A stretch of DNA of 64,000 nucleotides from Streptococcus sp. zg-86 (GCF_017639855.1 NZ_CP072115.1:1674001-1738000); one strand, 5' to 3'. Numbered from the stretch's first letter, positions 16,135-26,110 are shown. A program made the numbers and translations. The notes: generated from the letters alone by a model not told the origin.

Positions 16135-16395
16135 TTATACATAATACAATAGATAGTGCAACAGGTTCGATACGAGTTCGAGCAAGAGCAAGACAATGAC
16201 AACTGTCCAATCCATCCCTAAGAATTGCAATTTCAAGCGCTGAAAAGGTGCCAAAATCGGTCTTACTAGACTTATTATGAAACGTCCAATAGCACTATCA
16301 TAGGCATTTGGAACCCATGATAGAAAGGCATAAGCAAGCAAAAGATAGGAGTAAATTTCTACTACTTTTAGTAGTATCGAAATAACCAGTGCCAT
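16135..16395 (-). CDS. ylmG: YggT-family membrane protein YlmG
   Basis: An 86-residue membrane protein with two hydrophobic segments (about 3-25 and 62-84). Between them is the family motif RFIISLVRPILAPFQRL. YggT/YlmG proteins are linked genetically to division or membrane organisation; the exact role is unclear. It lies 5 bp after sepF in the dense division operon. Confidence 0.9.
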   Translation of the reverse strand: MALVISILLKVVEIYSYLLLAYAFLSWVPNAYDSAIGRFIISLVRPILAPFQRLKLQFLGMDWTVVIVLLLLELVSNLLHYLLYYV

Positions 16396-16400
16396 ATTCT

Positions 16401-16937
16401 CTACCGTTTCATATCAAAATCAAATGATGCCTCTTGCGTATGATGGGAGGTGTTTGTTCGCAAGTCTTCCATATTGACTGTCACATTAGCCGGTGTTAAG
16501 AGCCACATCGTATTGGACACTTTTTTCAGATTTCCAGATAAGACAGAACGAGCCCCATCTAAATAATCTAAACAACGGCGTGCTTGCGTTTCAGACATGT
16601 GTTGAAAATCAATCAAGATACTCGCATCATCAATCAATAGTTGAACCATTTCTGGTGCATCCTCATATCGTTTCGGATACTTAATATCAATCGTTGATCT
16701 TCCAACTCCAGTCTTTGCTATTGACGAATCTTCTTGAGACCGCGTCAAAGGCGTAGGAACAGACTGAGAACGACTACTAAATGGAGAAGTAGTTGCAACT
16801 GGTTCTTGTTCTTTAGCTGGTAGAGGAGCTACTCTCATTTTAGGACTTTCATTCTCCATGCTATATCCTTCTTGCTCTGTATCATCGTCTATTTCAAAGT
16901 AGTTAATTATATTTCTAAATGTATCTTTAAAAGCCAC
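16401..16937 (-). CDS. sepF: Cell division protein SepF
   Basis: Binds FtsZ and the membrane and helps align and anchor the Z-ring. The 178 residues comprise an N-terminal amphipathic helix (MAFKDTFRNIINYF), a variable linker of about 70 residues rich in Ser, Thr and Pro, and the conserved C-terminal domain (about 82-165: IDIKYPKRYEDAPEMVQLL, then CLDYLDGARSVLSGNLKK). It is in the usual position between ylmE and ylmG. Confidence 0.95.
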   Translation of the reverse strand: MAFKDTFRNIINYFEIDDDTEQEGYSMENESPKMRVAPLPAKEQEPVATTSPFSSRSQSVPTPLTRSQEDSSIAKTGVGRSTIDIKYPKRYEDAPEMVQLLIDDASILIDFQHMSETQARRCLDYLDGARSVLSGNLKKVSNTMWLLTPANVTVNMEDLRTNTSHHTQEASFDFDMKR

Positions 16938-16948
16938 GTTTTTCTTCC

Positions 16949-17620
16949 TTATTTAAAAAATGCTGTTCCGATACGGATAAAGCTTGCTCCACACGCAATG
17001 GCTTCTACAAAATCACCACTCATCCCCATACTGAGTTCTGTAAAGGGCATATGAGGTAGGTTACGTGCTGCCAATCTTTCTTGCAGGTCTTTTGCTTTTG
17101 AAAAAATACTCATCAGTTCTGCAGAGCTAGCTTCAAAAGGAGCCATCGTCATGATACCAACCAGTTCAATCTTATCAAGAGGACGCAAGTTTTCTAGAAC
17201 TATTTCTATTTCTTCTAGGGAAAAGCCATGTTTGCTATCTTCTTTTGAAATATTGACCTGTAAAAAGCACTTGATTGATTTTGTCGCACGTTTTTGGATT
17301 TCTTGAGCTAATTTTACGGAATCCAAGGCATGAAAGTAATCGACATAGTTAATGACATCTTTCACTTTCCTCCTTTGCAAGCTCCCTATGAGATGCCACG
17401 TAAGAGGTTGGTTGGATAAGGCCTGGTACTTTTCCAAGAATTGATCGACACGATTTTCACCAATGTGTTGAATGCCTGTCTTTACCAAGTCTTTAGTAAT
17501 AGAGCTGTCAACATACTTGGTGACAGCTATTACATTGACGACATCTTGAGAACCTTGTGCAGCTTCCTTTGCTTGCTCAACAGCAGCAAATACAGCATCT
17601 TTATTTTCTTGTAAATTCAT
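16949..17620 (-). CDS. ylmE: YggS-family pyridoxal phosphate-binding protein
   Basis: Single-domain PLP protein of the YggS/PROSC family, implicated in vitamin B6 homeostasis. The PLP lysine is in VIAVTKYVDS (about residue 35), and the GIMTMAPFEA and ELSMGMSGDFVEAI motifs bind the cofactor phosphate. The frame extends well upstream inside ftsZ, but the family N-terminus starts at the ATG at 17620, one base after the ftsZ stop. This gives 223 residues and suggests translational coupling, as no strong ribosome site is present. Confidence 0.93.
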   Translation of the reverse strand: MNLQENKDAVFAAVEQAKEAAQGSQDVVNVIAVTKYVDSSITKDLVKTGIQHIGENRVDQFLEKYQALSNQPLTWHLIGSLQRRKVKDVINYVDYFHALDSVKLAQEIQKRATKSIKCFLQVNISKEDSKHGFSLEEIEIVLENLRPLDKIELVGIMTMAPFEASSAELMSIFSKAKDLQERLAARNLPHMPFTELSMGMSGDFVEAIACGASFIRIGTAFFK

Positions 17621-17621
17621 C

Positions 17622-18827
17622 TTAACGATTTCTAAAGAATGGTGGAGTATCCAACTCATCTTCTTCATCGTCCATCGCAAATTTCTCAACTGAAACAGTT
17701 GAATGATGCGCTGTTTCATTCGTTGGACGAAGAATATTTTCACGACGCAAATCCCACTCGCCAAATGCTGATGCTTTCGAAGCAGGTGCTTCTACTTGCG
17801 AAATGGGTTGTGAAACCGGACGACTAACTGGTGTATAGTCAACACGTTGACGTGCTGGTTTTTCGCTTGTTTCTTGACGAACACCTGTTGCAACAACTGT
17901 CACGCGGATTTCATCTTTCATGGTTTCGTCAATCGAAGTTCCCAGCCAGATATTCACGCCTTGACCAGCTGCCTGATGTACAATCTCAGATGCCTCTTCA
18001 GCTTCTGTCAAGGTCATATCATAACCACCTGTTACGTTGACAATCACATCTTCAGCGCCATCAATTGTTGTTTCAAGAAGTGGTGAGTAAATTGCCTTAC
18101 GAGCGGCTTCAATCACACGCTCTTCACCAGAACCAATACCAATTCCCATAAGAGCATTGCCCTTATTTTCCATAACTGTCTTCACATCAGCGAAGTCCAA
18201 GTTAATCAAACCAGGATTTGTAATCAAATCTGTAATTCCTTGTACCCCTTGGCGAAGAACGTTATCTGCTTCGCTAAGCGCTTCTAAAAGCGGTGTTTTC
18301 TTGTCTACAATTTCAAGGAGATTATTATTAGAGATAATCAATAAAGTATCGACTTGTTCACGAAGACCTTCAATTCCTTCGATTGCAAAGGTTCCACGTT
18401 TGTTTCCTTCAAAGCCAAATGGACGCGTCACAACCGCAACCGTCAAAGCTCCCAGTCCTTTCGCAATACGAGCGATAACTGGTGCAGCTCCTGTACCAGA
18501 TCCACCACCCATACCTGCTGTAATGAAGACCATATCTGCGCCTGTCAATACATTAGTTAGTGCTTCTTCACTTTCTTCAGCAGCCTTACGACCAACTTCA
18601 GGTTGACCTCCAGCACCGAGTCCACGAGTCAATTTTGGTCCCAATTGAATGACTGTTTCAGCTTTTGAACTGCTAAGTGCTTGAACATCTGTGTTAGCTG
18701 CGATAAATTCAACGCCAGAAACACCTTCTTCAATCATGCGGTTGATAGCATTTCCACCGCCACCACCGACACCAATAACCTTAATGACAGCACCATGAGC
18801 TGCTGCTGCTTCAAATGAAAATGTCAT
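17622..18827 (-). CDS. ftsZ: Cell division GTPase FtsZ
   Basis: Tubulin-like GTPase that forms the Z-ring at midcell. The glycine-rich GVGGGGGNA (19-27) and the tubulin signature GGGSGTG (107-113) are intact. A linker of about 60 residues leads to the C-terminal conserved peptide (DDEEDELDTPPFFRNR), which binds FtsA and SepF. The length of 401 is usual. It lies 23 bp after ftsA, and its stop is followed one base later by ylmE. Confidence 0.98.
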   Translation of the reverse strand: MTFSFEAAAAHGAVIKVIGVGGGGGNAINRMIEEGVSGVEFIAANTDVQALSSSKAETVIQLGPKLTRGLGAGGQPEVGRKAAEESEEALTNVLTGADMVFITAGMGGGSGTGAAPVIARIAKGLGALTVAVVTRPFGFEGNKRGTFAIEGIEGLREQVDTLLIISNNNLLEIVDKKTPLLEALSEADNVLRQGVQGITDLITNPGLINLDFADVKTVMENKGNALMGIGIGSGEERVIEAARKAIYSPLLETTIDGAEDVIVNVTGGYDMTLTEAEEASEIVHQAAGQGVNIWLGTSIDETMKDEIRVTVVATGVRQETSEKPARQRVDYTPVSRPVSQPISQVEAPASKASAFGEWDLRRENILRPTNETAHHSTVSVEKFAMDDEEDELDTPPFFRNR

Positions 18828-18850
18828 AGTTTTATCACCTTTTTCTTTTC

Positions 18851-20224
18851 TTACTCAAACATGCTTCCAAACAAACCACGAATACGATCTGTGATTTTTA
18901 CTTTCGGTTCAGCTGAATCTGTCTCTGCATAGGGTACATATGGATGTTCTTCAACAGGTTCTGAATCAGCGACCGGTACTTCTTTTTGGACTGGCTGAAT
19001 AGCTGGACGAACTTTTGGAACATCAAATGGGATATCAATTGGCTTTTGTCGCAGATGCGCTTCCCCATTTACAGCTGCCTGGGCAATCATTTCTACTTCA
19101 TCTAAGCTACCAACGTATTCCACTAGGCTAATGACTTGTGCAAAAGCTGGATTGCGGATACCGATTTGATTCGGCACGTATAGTTTTGTATTGATTCCAA
19201 AAATCTCCTGAGCAAGCTCAGTAATACCTGGTAAAACAGCCACACCACCAACTAAGACAATACCACCTGGTAAATCCAAGGCACGTGTCCGTTCCAAATC
19301 TTGTTTTACACGGGCAAAAATCTGACGAAGACGAGCAGAAATGACTTCTGATAAATAGCGTTCTGTCACTTCAACAGGAGCAGATTCACCAATCACTTCC
19401 ACCATGAATTTTTCTTTTTCAGTTGCATCTTGTGGGTAGGCAATTCCATAGTTGAATTTCAAGTTCTCAGCAATGCTCTGAGAAGTTGTCAAAACTTTTG
19501 AAATGTCTTTGGTAATGTAGTCTCCACCTTCTTGGTAGATATTCGTATATTGCAATTCTTGACCACGCATAACTGCCACAGTTGTTTGGCCACCGCCAAG
19601 GTCAATCACAATAGCACCGAACTCTTTTTCACCTTCATTGAGGACTGAGCGGGTAAGAGCAAGGGGCGAAATTACGATATTTTCTACCTGAACACCTGCG
19701 CGTTCAACCGTTTTGCGTAAGTTATGCAAAATCGTCCGAGGACCTGTATAGAGCATCCCACGCATTTCTAGACGAATCCCCATCATACCACGAGGGTCTT
19801 TAATGCCTTGGAAACCATCTACTACAAACTCTTCTGGTATGAAGGAGATTACTTCGCGTTCTGGGGTCATACTCTTTGTAAGGGCGGATTTCACAACATT
19901 TTGCACATCTATATCGGTGATTTCTTGTGAGTCAGTTGTGACTGGAATCATCCCTTGAGTTGGCTCGATTTGAAGCAGATTAGCTGGTAAACCAACATTT
20001 ACCTTATCAATCCGAATTCCTGCCTTCTCCTCAGCCTGAGCAATCGCTGTTTTAATTGCATTTGCTGCTACGTCAATGTTGACAATAATCCCATCTTTTA
20101 CGCCTGAGCTTTTGACATTACTCACGCCAATCACATTCATTTCACCTTCTACATATTCTGCAACCAAGACTTTAACGGAGCTTGTACCGATATCTAATCC
20201 CGTAAAAAAGCCATTTCTAGCCAT
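18851..20224 (-). CDS. ftsA: Cell division protein FtsA
   Basis: Actin-like ATPase that tethers FtsZ to the membrane. The phosphate-1 motif GLDIGTSSVKV (about 8-18), the IDLGGGQT phosphate-2 motif (about 209-216) and the adenosine motif GGIVLVGGVAVLPG are present. It ends in the amphipathic membrane-targeting helix ITDRIRGLFGSMFE. The length of 457 is typical of streptococci. A TATAAT with extended TG lies 79 bp before the start (20303-20308, minus strand), so transcription can start here separately from divIB. Confidence 0.97.
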   Translation of the reverse strand: MARNGFFTGLDIGTSSVKVLVAEYVEGEMNVIGVSNVKSSGVKDGIIVNIDVAANAIKTAIAQAEEKAGIRIDKVNVGLPANLLQIEPTQGMIPVTTDSQEITDIDVQNVVKSALTKSMTPEREVISFIPEEFVVDGFQGIKDPRGMMGIRLEMRGMLYTGPRTILHNLRKTVERAGVQVENIVISPLALTRSVLNEGEKEFGAIVIDLGGGQTTVAVMRGQELQYTNIYQEGGDYITKDISKVLTTSQSIAENLKFNYGIAYPQDATEKEKFMVEVIGESAPVEVTERYLSEVISARLRQIFARVKQDLERTRALDLPGGIVLVGGVAVLPGITELAQEIFGINTKLYVPNQIGIRNPAFAQVISLVEYVGSLDEVEMIAQAAVNGEAHLRQKPIDIPFDVPKVRPAIQPVQKEVPVADSEPVEEHPYVPYAETDSAEPKVKITDRIRGLFGSMFE

Positions 20225-20302
20225 CTTGTCAGTCCTCTCTTACTTCTCAATCTTTTTTTGAATTTTAAATTTCAATGTTTTAAATATAATTATTCACTCT
20301 TC

Positions 20303-20308
20303 ATTATA
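20303..20308 (-). promoter_or_regulatory. Extended -10 box before ftsA
   Basis: On the minus strand TGATATAATG gives an extended -10 with a perfect TATAAT; no good -35 is seen. It is in the 136-bp gap between divIB and ftsA. Confidence 0.5.
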
Positions 20309-20360
20309 TCATACAATATTAAAAAATGGGGATAGAAACGCTTTTTTCTCATATTTTTTT

Positions 20361-21368
20361 CTATTTTGCATAGCTAAAAGCGCCAACCTCCATGTCCACC
20401 ACACTTGGTAGGGAAAGTTGCTTAGCTATTTTAGGGTAATAGGGTAATTTTATATCAATTTCACTAAGTGGTATGAGCAAGGTATTCTCATCATGCATGG
20501 TCATAGTCAATAAATCCGCACTGACTTTACTTGGAGTTAGCTCAATACTTTGAATCATCTCGATGATACTTGGGTCAATAGAGGCTAATTGAAGAGCGAG
20601 TTCCTCTACCTTTCTCTTATCTGCGAGATTGATGAGGGTATGGCGTTCTGGTAATTCTTCTGCTGAGAGCGCGGTTTCAGAAATATTCCCGCTGGATAAC
20701 ACTAAACGATAGTGATCCTTATCTTTTACATAGCCAACTTCTGCATACTCTTCCACTTGGATTGTAAAGCGATTAGGAAATTGATAGGTTAGTTTATCTG
20801 ATTTGACAAGAGTGCTGCTATTTTTGATTGCTTGTTCAATATTTTTTCGCAACAAAAGAGTAGTCAAAGCATAATCCTTCTCTGAAATTTGGCTGTAGGA
20901 ACGAATCATTTCTGAGCTTAAATAGTGATTCCCGACTACTTCAATCTGCTTTTTCTTACTAAGTGGACTAATGAAATAGATTGCTAATAAAAGACCAACT
21001 AGAGCTGCCGCAATTATAGGAAAGGCTTTTAAAAGAGCTTTGCGAGGAAGCGGAGCTTTGTTTTTCTTAGGAGCAGCTTTTGGTGACTTTTTATCTGAAT
21101 CAGCAGTATCAGATTGTTCTTTCACCAAGGCCCTGCCTTTTCTTTTTGGCTCTACAGCCTTTGGTTTATGCTCCAAGGCAGACTGATTTTCGCTTTTTTC
21201 ATCAGCACTAGCATCTTTTTGGCTCGCCAAATAAGCCTGATGCCGTTCCTTCCATTGAACAAGAAAATCACTTTCTTTTTCGGTATCAGGTGCTTGCTCT
21301 TTTTCTTCGGCTTCCACCTCTTCTTGTGGAGTTTCCTTGACTTCTTCCAAAGAATCCTTTTCCGTCAT
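20361..21368 (-). CDS. divIB: Cell division protein DivIB/FtsQ
   Basis: Bitopic divisome protein that works with DivIC and FtsL. The long, highly charged cytoplasmic N-terminus (1-112, rich in Lys, Glu and Ala) precedes one membrane segment (about 113-135: AFPIIAAALVGLLLAIYFIS). A POTRA domain follows (about 139-210, IEVVGNHYLSSEMI) and then the beta domain. The length is 335. It starts 1 bp after murG. Confidence 0.94.
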   Translation of the reverse strand: MTEKDSLEEVKETPQEEVEAEEKEQAPDTEKESDFLVQWKERHQAYLASQKDASADEKSENQSALEHKPKAVEPKRKGRALVKEQSDTADSDKKSPKAAPKKNKAPLPRKALLKAFPIIAAALVGLLLAIYFISPLSKKKQIEVVGNHYLSSEMIRSYSQISEKDYALTTLLLRKNIEQAIKNSSTLVKSDKLTYQFPNRFTIQVEEYAEVGYVKDKDHYRLVLSSGNISETALSAEELPERHTLINLADKRKVEELALQLASIDPSIIEMIQSIELTPSKVSADLLTMTMHDENTLLIPLSEIDIKLPYYPKIAKQLSLPSVVDMEVGAFSYAK

Positions 21369-21369
21369 T

Positions 21370-22437
21370 TTATACCTTTCTATCTATATCGGCTTGTAAG
21401 AGCTGATAAAAATGGTCAATGGTTTGAATCTCGCTTGAATCAGCCATTCGCTTTATATAGCCTTCTTTTTCTTGGAATAATTGTTCAACAACGGTCACTA
21501 GGCTGTCCACTGTCAATTGGCTTTCATCTAACTGTTTTGCATAGCCTTTTTCTTCAAAATAACGAGCATTTTCGAGCTGATCCCCACGGCTTGCTTGACG
21601 CCCTAGTGGGACAATTAGGTGAAGTTTTTGCATGGCAACTAATTCAAAAATCGTATTTGAGCCACCACGAGTAATCACAAGATCCGCTTCATTCATCAGG
21701 GGCTGATATAAATCTGTCACATAATCTACTCGATACAGTCTTGGCGCTAGTTGATTAAGACTCGCATCACCGGTCAGATTGATAATATTATAGTGCTCTG
21801 TCAAAGCTTCCTTGTGTTGGCTAACGAGGTCATTAAAGACCTTGGCACCGCCTGAACCACCTACGAAAAGCAGGGTTGGTAAATGCTCATCAAATTGACT
21901 CAGGATTTCTGGTAGTTGAATAGGGGTCACATTGGTAGCAGGTGCAACTTTGGTCACAGCTCCTACATGCTTGACCTTTGCTAAATCCACACTTTGTTCA
22001 AAGGTACTGTACATGGTGGTCGCAAATTTATAGGCAATTTTATTGGCCAAGCCCATTGATAAGTCTGACTCGTGAATAAAAACTGGAATGCCAAGTACAC
22101 GCGCTGCAATCACAGGCGGAACAGACACAAAACCACCCTTTGAAAAAAGAGCTTGGGGACGAATAGAGAGTAAAATGGCAATAGATTGCACAATTCCCCA
22201 GACGACTTTAAAGACATCTAGCAGATTTTGCCAGGAAAAATACCGGCGCAACTTTCCTGTTGCAATTCCGTGAAACTGGACATCTAGCCCTGACTGAATG
22301 ATTTGTTGATACTCAATTCCCTTACGGTCGCCAATATAATGGACTTCCCAGCCGTCCTTAAGAAATCGTGGAATCAACAGGAGATTCAAGGTCACATGTC
22401 CGACCGTTCCCCCCCCTGTAAAGACTATTTTTTTCAT
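21370..22437 (-). CDS. murG: UDP-GlcNAc:lipid I N-acetylglucosaminyltransferase MurG
   Basis: Adds GlcNAc to lipid I to make lipid II at the inner face of the membrane. The N-terminal GGGTVGHV (8-15, where most homologues have GGTGGHV), the central FVGGSGGAKVFNDLV, and the UDP-binding RGGSNTIFELVAMQ are present. The length of 355 is usual. It lies 3 bp after murD and 1 bp before divIB, the classic streptococcal order. Confidence 0.97.
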   Translation of the reverse strand: MKKIVFTGGGTVGHVTLNLLLIPRFLKDGWEVHYIGDRKGIEYQQIIQSGLDVQFHGIATGKLRRYFSWQNLLDVFKVVWGIVQSIAILLSIRPQALFSKGGFVSVPPVIAARVLGIPVFIHESDLSMGLANKIAYKFATTMYSTFEQSVDLAKVKHVGAVTKVAPATNVTPIQLPEILSQFDEHLPTLLFVGGSGGAKVFNDLVSQHKEALTEHYNIINLTGDASLNQLAPRLYRVDYVTDLYQPLMNEADLVITRGGSNTIFELVAMQKLHLIVPLGRQASRGDQLENARYFEEKGYAKQLDESQLTVDSLVTVVEQLFQEKEGYIKRMADSSEIQTIDHFYQLLQADIDRKV

Positions 22438-22440
22438 ATC

Positions 22441-23799
22441 CTATTTCTTCCCCTTCAATTCCTCGACAGTAGCTAAGAAGCTATCTCCGCGGACTTCAAA
22501 ATTGGCATACATATCCCAGCTCGCATTGGCAGGACTAAGTAGGATAATATCCCCTGCTGTGGCTACTTGGTAGGCCTTGCGCGTTGCATCCGCTACATCT
22601 TGTGCTTCCGTATACGGCACACCTGCTTGTTCTGCTGCCCGTTTCACACGAGGAGCTGATTCGCCTAAGATGACCATGTGCTTTAAGCCCACTAAATCGG
22701 GTACTAATTCATCAAATTCATTCCCACGATCAAGACCGCCTGCAATCAAAATGACCTTGCTATTGTCAAAGCCAGACAAGGCTTTTTGGGTCGCTAAAAT
22801 ATTGGTTGATTTACTGTCATTATAGAAGGTTACTCCTTCCAGCTGGCCAGCATGTTGCAAACGGTGTTTCACACCGCCAAAGGCTGATAGGGCTTCTTTA
22901 ATCGCTTGATTATCAATTCCCATGAGTTTAGCAACTGCGATGGTCGCAAGGGCATTTTCCACATTGTGACTACCTGGAACACCAATGTCTGTAGCAGCCA
23001 TAATCTGCTCACCTTTAAAATAGAGCTGACCGTCTGCCAGATAAGCACCGTCAACAGCCTCTTGAGTCGAAATGGGAATAACCTGTGCCTTGGTTTGTTT
23101 CGCAAGAGAACTGGCAATTTCCTGATTCATATTGAGCACAACAAAATCGTCTGCTGTCATTTGCTCTTGAATCCGCCATTTGGCAGCGACATACTCTTCG
23201 AACGAACCATGATAGTCAATATGGGTCGGCATTAGATTCGTGATAACTGCGATATGGGGACGAAATGCTTCTATTCCCATGAGTTGGAAAGAGGATAATT
23301 CCATAACCAAGACATCATTTGCTGTCGCTTCTTGGGCAACAGATGAAGCTGGAAAACCGATATTTCCGCAAAGTTTGACGGATTGTTGACCCTGGTTAAG
23401 GACTTCCGCAATCATAGTCGTTGTTGTTGTTTTACCGTTTGAACCTGTAATACCAATAATTGGAGCTTCGGAAATAAGATAGGCCAACTCCACTTCTGTC
23501 CAAACTGGAATACCTTTTTGAAGGGCTTGAGCTACCATGGGATTGTCATAACGAATCCCTGGATTTTTCACAACAAGGGCAAAATCTTCTTCCAACAATT
23601 CCAAGGGATGACTACCACAAATCACCCGAATGCCTGCTTCTAATAGGGCCTGAGCTGTCGGGTTCTCCTCAAATGGCTTGCCGTCATTGACAGTGACAAT
23701 TGCGCCTAATCTATCCAACAAACGCGCCGCTGCCTCACCTGATTTAGCAAGTCCTAGCACTAAAACTTTTTTATTTTCAAATTCTTTTATCTGATGCAT
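22441..23799 (-). CDS. murD: UDP-N-acetylmuramoylalanine-D-glutamate ligase
   Basis: ATP-dependent ligase that adds D-glutamate to UDP-MurNAc-L-Ala. The Mur-ligase P-loop GSNGKTTTT (119-127) and HRLQHAG are visible. The 452 residues are full length with the three Mur domains. It is the first gene of the murD-murG-divIB unit and has its own promoter (23833-23861). Confidence 0.97.
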   Translation of the reverse strand: MHQIKEFENKKVLVLGLAKSGEAAARLLDRLGAIVTVNDGKPFEENPTAQALLEAGIRVICGSHPLELLEEDFALVVKNPGIRYDNPMVAQALQKGIPVWTEVELAYLISEAPIIGITGSNGKTTTTTMIAEVLNQGQQSVKLCGNIGFPASSVAQEATANDVLVMELSSFQLMGIEAFRPHIAVITNLMPTHIDYHGSFEEYVAAKWRIQEQMTADDFVVLNMNQEIASSLAKQTKAQVIPISTQEAVDGAYLADGQLYFKGEQIMAATDIGVPGSHNVENALATIAVAKLMGIDNQAIKEALSAFGGVKHRLQHAGQLEGVTFYNDSKSTNILATQKALSGFDNSKVILIAGGLDRGNEFDELVPDLVGLKHMVILGESAPRVKRAAEQAGVPYTEAQDVADATRKAYQVATAGDIILLSPANASWDMYANFEVRGDSFLATVEELKGKK

Positions 23800-23832
23800 C
23801 TTGATACCATACTTTCTATACCTAGCCTATCT

Positions 23833-23861
23833 ATTTTACCTTGAATGCGTTCCTTTTTCAA
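23833..23861 (-). promoter_or_regulatory. Promoter of murD-murG-divIB
   Basis: On the minus strand TTGAAA and TAAAAT are separated by exactly 17 bp, 33 bp before the murD ATG. Confidence 0.75.
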
Positions 23862-23872
23862 GTGAAAGTAAA

Positions 23873-23899
23873 AGGGCTAGGGAAAATTTCCCTAGCCCT
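23873..23899 (-). terminator. Terminator of the typA operon
   Basis: Perfect 11-bp stem AGGGCTAGGGA/TCCCTAGCCCT with a 5-nt loop, followed on the minus strand by TTTACTTTC. It lies 36 bp after the DUF3165 stop. Confidence 0.85.
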
Positions 23900-23934
23900 C
23901 TGTTCTCTCAGTTAAAGAGACTCATACACCTTGT

Positions 23935-24216
23935 CTATCGATACCGATAAGGTCTTCTCTTTGGCCCTGCTGGTTTGTCTAGCCTATCTAAGAAATAGAT
24001 ATCACGCATAGCCCATAGCCCTACAACAACCATGCCAATCACCAACCACATTTCTGGCGGAGATTGCAAAATTTGCAAGAGTCCTAGTAGCAGGGCAATC
24101 AGAAGCCCTACGACGAGAAATACTGCTCCCACCACATTCATGGTCCCTTTGATATTGCTCGGTGCTGCAAAAATATAGAACAGTACCAACATGATAGCAA
24201 CAATCAGATAAAACAT
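23935..24216 (-). CDS. DUF3165-type small membrane protein
   Basis: A 93-residue protein with two or three hydrophobic segments (about 2-17, 28-50, 54-70) and a basic tail (PAGPKRRPYRYR). It matches the streptococcal DUF3165 family, whose function is unknown. It starts 4 bp after typA and shares its terminator, so it is co-transcribed with it. Confidence 0.85.
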   Translation of the reverse strand: MFYLIVAIMLVLFYIFAAPSNIKGTMNVVGAVFLVVGLLIALLLGLLQILQSPPEMWLVIGMVVVGLWAMRDIYFLDRLDKPAGPKRRPYRYR

Positions 24217-24220
24217 AGGC

Positions 24221-26071
24221 TTAGCCCTCTTCGGCCGCTAATTTTTTCTTCTTAGCGGCTTTGTCACGCTCTGCTTTATTTAAAATTTGTTTGCGTAAAC
24301 GAATCGACTCTGGTGTGACTTCCATATATTCATCGTCATTCAAGAACTCAAGCGATTCTTCCAAGGTTAAAATACGTGGTGTTTTAATCACCGCTGTTTG
24401 GTCCTTGGTTGCTGAACGAACGTTTGTCATAGCCTTGGCTGTCGTGATGTTCACTGTCAAGTCATTCTCACGGGAATTTTCCCCAATAATCATTCCCTCA
24501 TATACTTCTGTACCTGGATTAACGAAAATTGTTCCACGCTCTTCAATCCGCATGATAGAGTAAGTGGTTGCTTTTCCTGCATCAATTGACACCAAGGCGC
24601 CACGGTGACGACCACCGATTTCACCTGGAACGACTGGAAGGTACTGATCAAAGGTATGGTTCATGATTCCGTATCCACGAGTCATTGAAAGGAATTCGGT
24701 TGAATAGCCAATCAAGCCACGAGCTGGGACAAGGAAAACAAGTCGGGTTTGACCATTTCCTGTCGCCTGCATATCCAACATCTCACCCTTGCGTTCAGAT
24801 AAACTTTGGATAACAGATCCTTGATATTCTTCAGGAGTATCGATTTGCACACGCTCAAACGGCTCCATTTTCACACCATCAACTTCTTTAATGATGACCT
24901 CAGGACGTGACACTTGAAGTTCATAACCTTCACGACGCATGGTTTCAATTAAGATAGACAAGTGCAATTCACCACGACCAGATACAGTCCATTTATCTGG
25001 TGAATCTGTCGCATCAACACGGAGCGATACGTCTGTCTGCAATTCAGCCAGAAGACGCTCTTCTACCTTACGAGAAGTAATCCATTTTCCTTCACGACCT
25101 GCAAATGGTGAATTGTTCACAAGGAAGGTCATCTGAAGGGTTGGCTCATCGATACGAAGCACTGGCAATGGTTCAATGGCATCAGTTGGTGTTACTGTTT
25201 CACCGACGAAGATGTCTTCCATACCAGAAACGGCAATTAAATCACCAGCTTTTGCTTCTTGGATTTCCTTGCGTTCCAGTCCAAAGAAACCAAAGAGCTT
25301 AGTAACACGGAAATTTTTCGTTGTACCGTCTAGCTTCGAAAGAGTTACTTGGTCTCCGACTTTTACTGTTCCACGAAAGACGCGTCCGATACCGATACGA
25401 CCAACGAAATCATTATAGTCCAAGAGCGATACTTGGAATTGCAAGGGTTCATCTGAGTTGTCTACTGGCGCTGGAATATGCTCGATAATGGTATCAAAAA
25501 TTGGCGCCATTGTTTCTTCTTGGTCTGCTGGATCATCAGAAAGAGACGAGGTTCCATTGATGGCTGATGCGTATACAACTGGGAATTCCAATTGGTCATC
25601 GTCTGCACCCAACTCAATAAACAGTTCCAAGACTTCATCAACGACTTCTGCTGGGCGAGCTGACGGTTTGTCAATCTTATTCACCACAACGATTGGTATC
25701 AGGTTTTGCTCCAAGGCTTTTTTCAATACAAAACGCGTTTGTGGCATGGTTCCTTCATAGGCGTCCACTACAAGGACAACTCCGTCAACCATTTTCATAA
25801 TCCGCTCTACTTCTCCACCGAAGTCCGCGTGTCCTGGTGTATCCATGATGTTGATACGAGTACCGTTATAAGCAACTGCTGTATTTTTTGCAAGAATGGT
25901 AATTCCACGCTCTTTTTCAATATCGTTTGAATCCATTGCACGTTCATCCAATTGCGTACGCTCATCAAGCGTTTGCGATTGTTTTAGCAATTCATCAACC
26001 AAGGTTGTTTTTCCATGGTCAACGTGAGCGATGATCGCGACATTACGAATATCATTTCTTAATTTTGTCAT
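24221..26071 (-). CDS. typA: Ribosome-associated GTPase TypA/BipA
   Basis: Translational GTPase related to EF-G, used in ribosome assembly and stress adaptation. It has G1 AHVDHGKTT (15-23), DTPGHADF and NKID, then domain II, the EF-G-like domains and the BipA-specific C-terminus; the 616 residues are full length. A TGATATACT extended -10 lies on the minus strand at 26105-26112, 34 bp before the ATG. Confidence 0.97.
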   Translation of the reverse strand: MTKLRNDIRNVAIIAHVDHGKTTLVDELLKQSQTLDERTQLDERAMDSNDIEKERGITILAKNTAVAYNGTRINIMDTPGHADFGGEVERIMKMVDGVVLVVDAYEGTMPQTRFVLKKALEQNLIPIVVVNKIDKPSARPAEVVDEVLELFIELGADDDQLEFPVVYASAINGTSSLSDDPADQEETMAPIFDTIIEHIPAPVDNSDEPLQFQVSLLDYNDFVGRIGIGRVFRGTVKVGDQVTLSKLDGTTKNFRVTKLFGFFGLERKEIQEAKAGDLIAVSGMEDIFVGETVTPTDAIEPLPVLRIDEPTLQMTFLVNNSPFAGREGKWITSRKVEERLLAELQTDVSLRVDATDSPDKWTVSGRGELHLSILIETMRREGYELQVSRPEVIIKEVDGVKMEPFERVQIDTPEEYQGSVIQSLSERKGEMLDMQATGNGQTRLVFLVPARGLIGYSTEFLSMTRGYGIMNHTFDQYLPVVPGEIGGRHRGALVSIDAGKATTYSIMRIEERGTIFVNPGTEVYEGMIIGENSRENDLTVNITTAKAMTNVRSATKDQTAVIKTPRILTLEESLEFLNDDEYMEVTPESIRLRKQILNKAERDKAAKKKKLAAEEG

Positions 26072-26104
26072 ATCTGCCTCTACTTTGTTTAGTTTAACTA
26101 AAAA

Positions 26105-26110
26105 AGTATA
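26105..26110 (-). promoter_or_regulatory. Extended -10 box of typA
   Basis: The minus strand reads TGTGATATACT, an extended -10. The -35 is not clear. Confidence 0.5.

Noticed and set aside
17621..17764. N-terminal extension of the YggS-like protein
   Set aside because: It lies inside ftsZ in another frame; family homology begins at the ATG at 17620.
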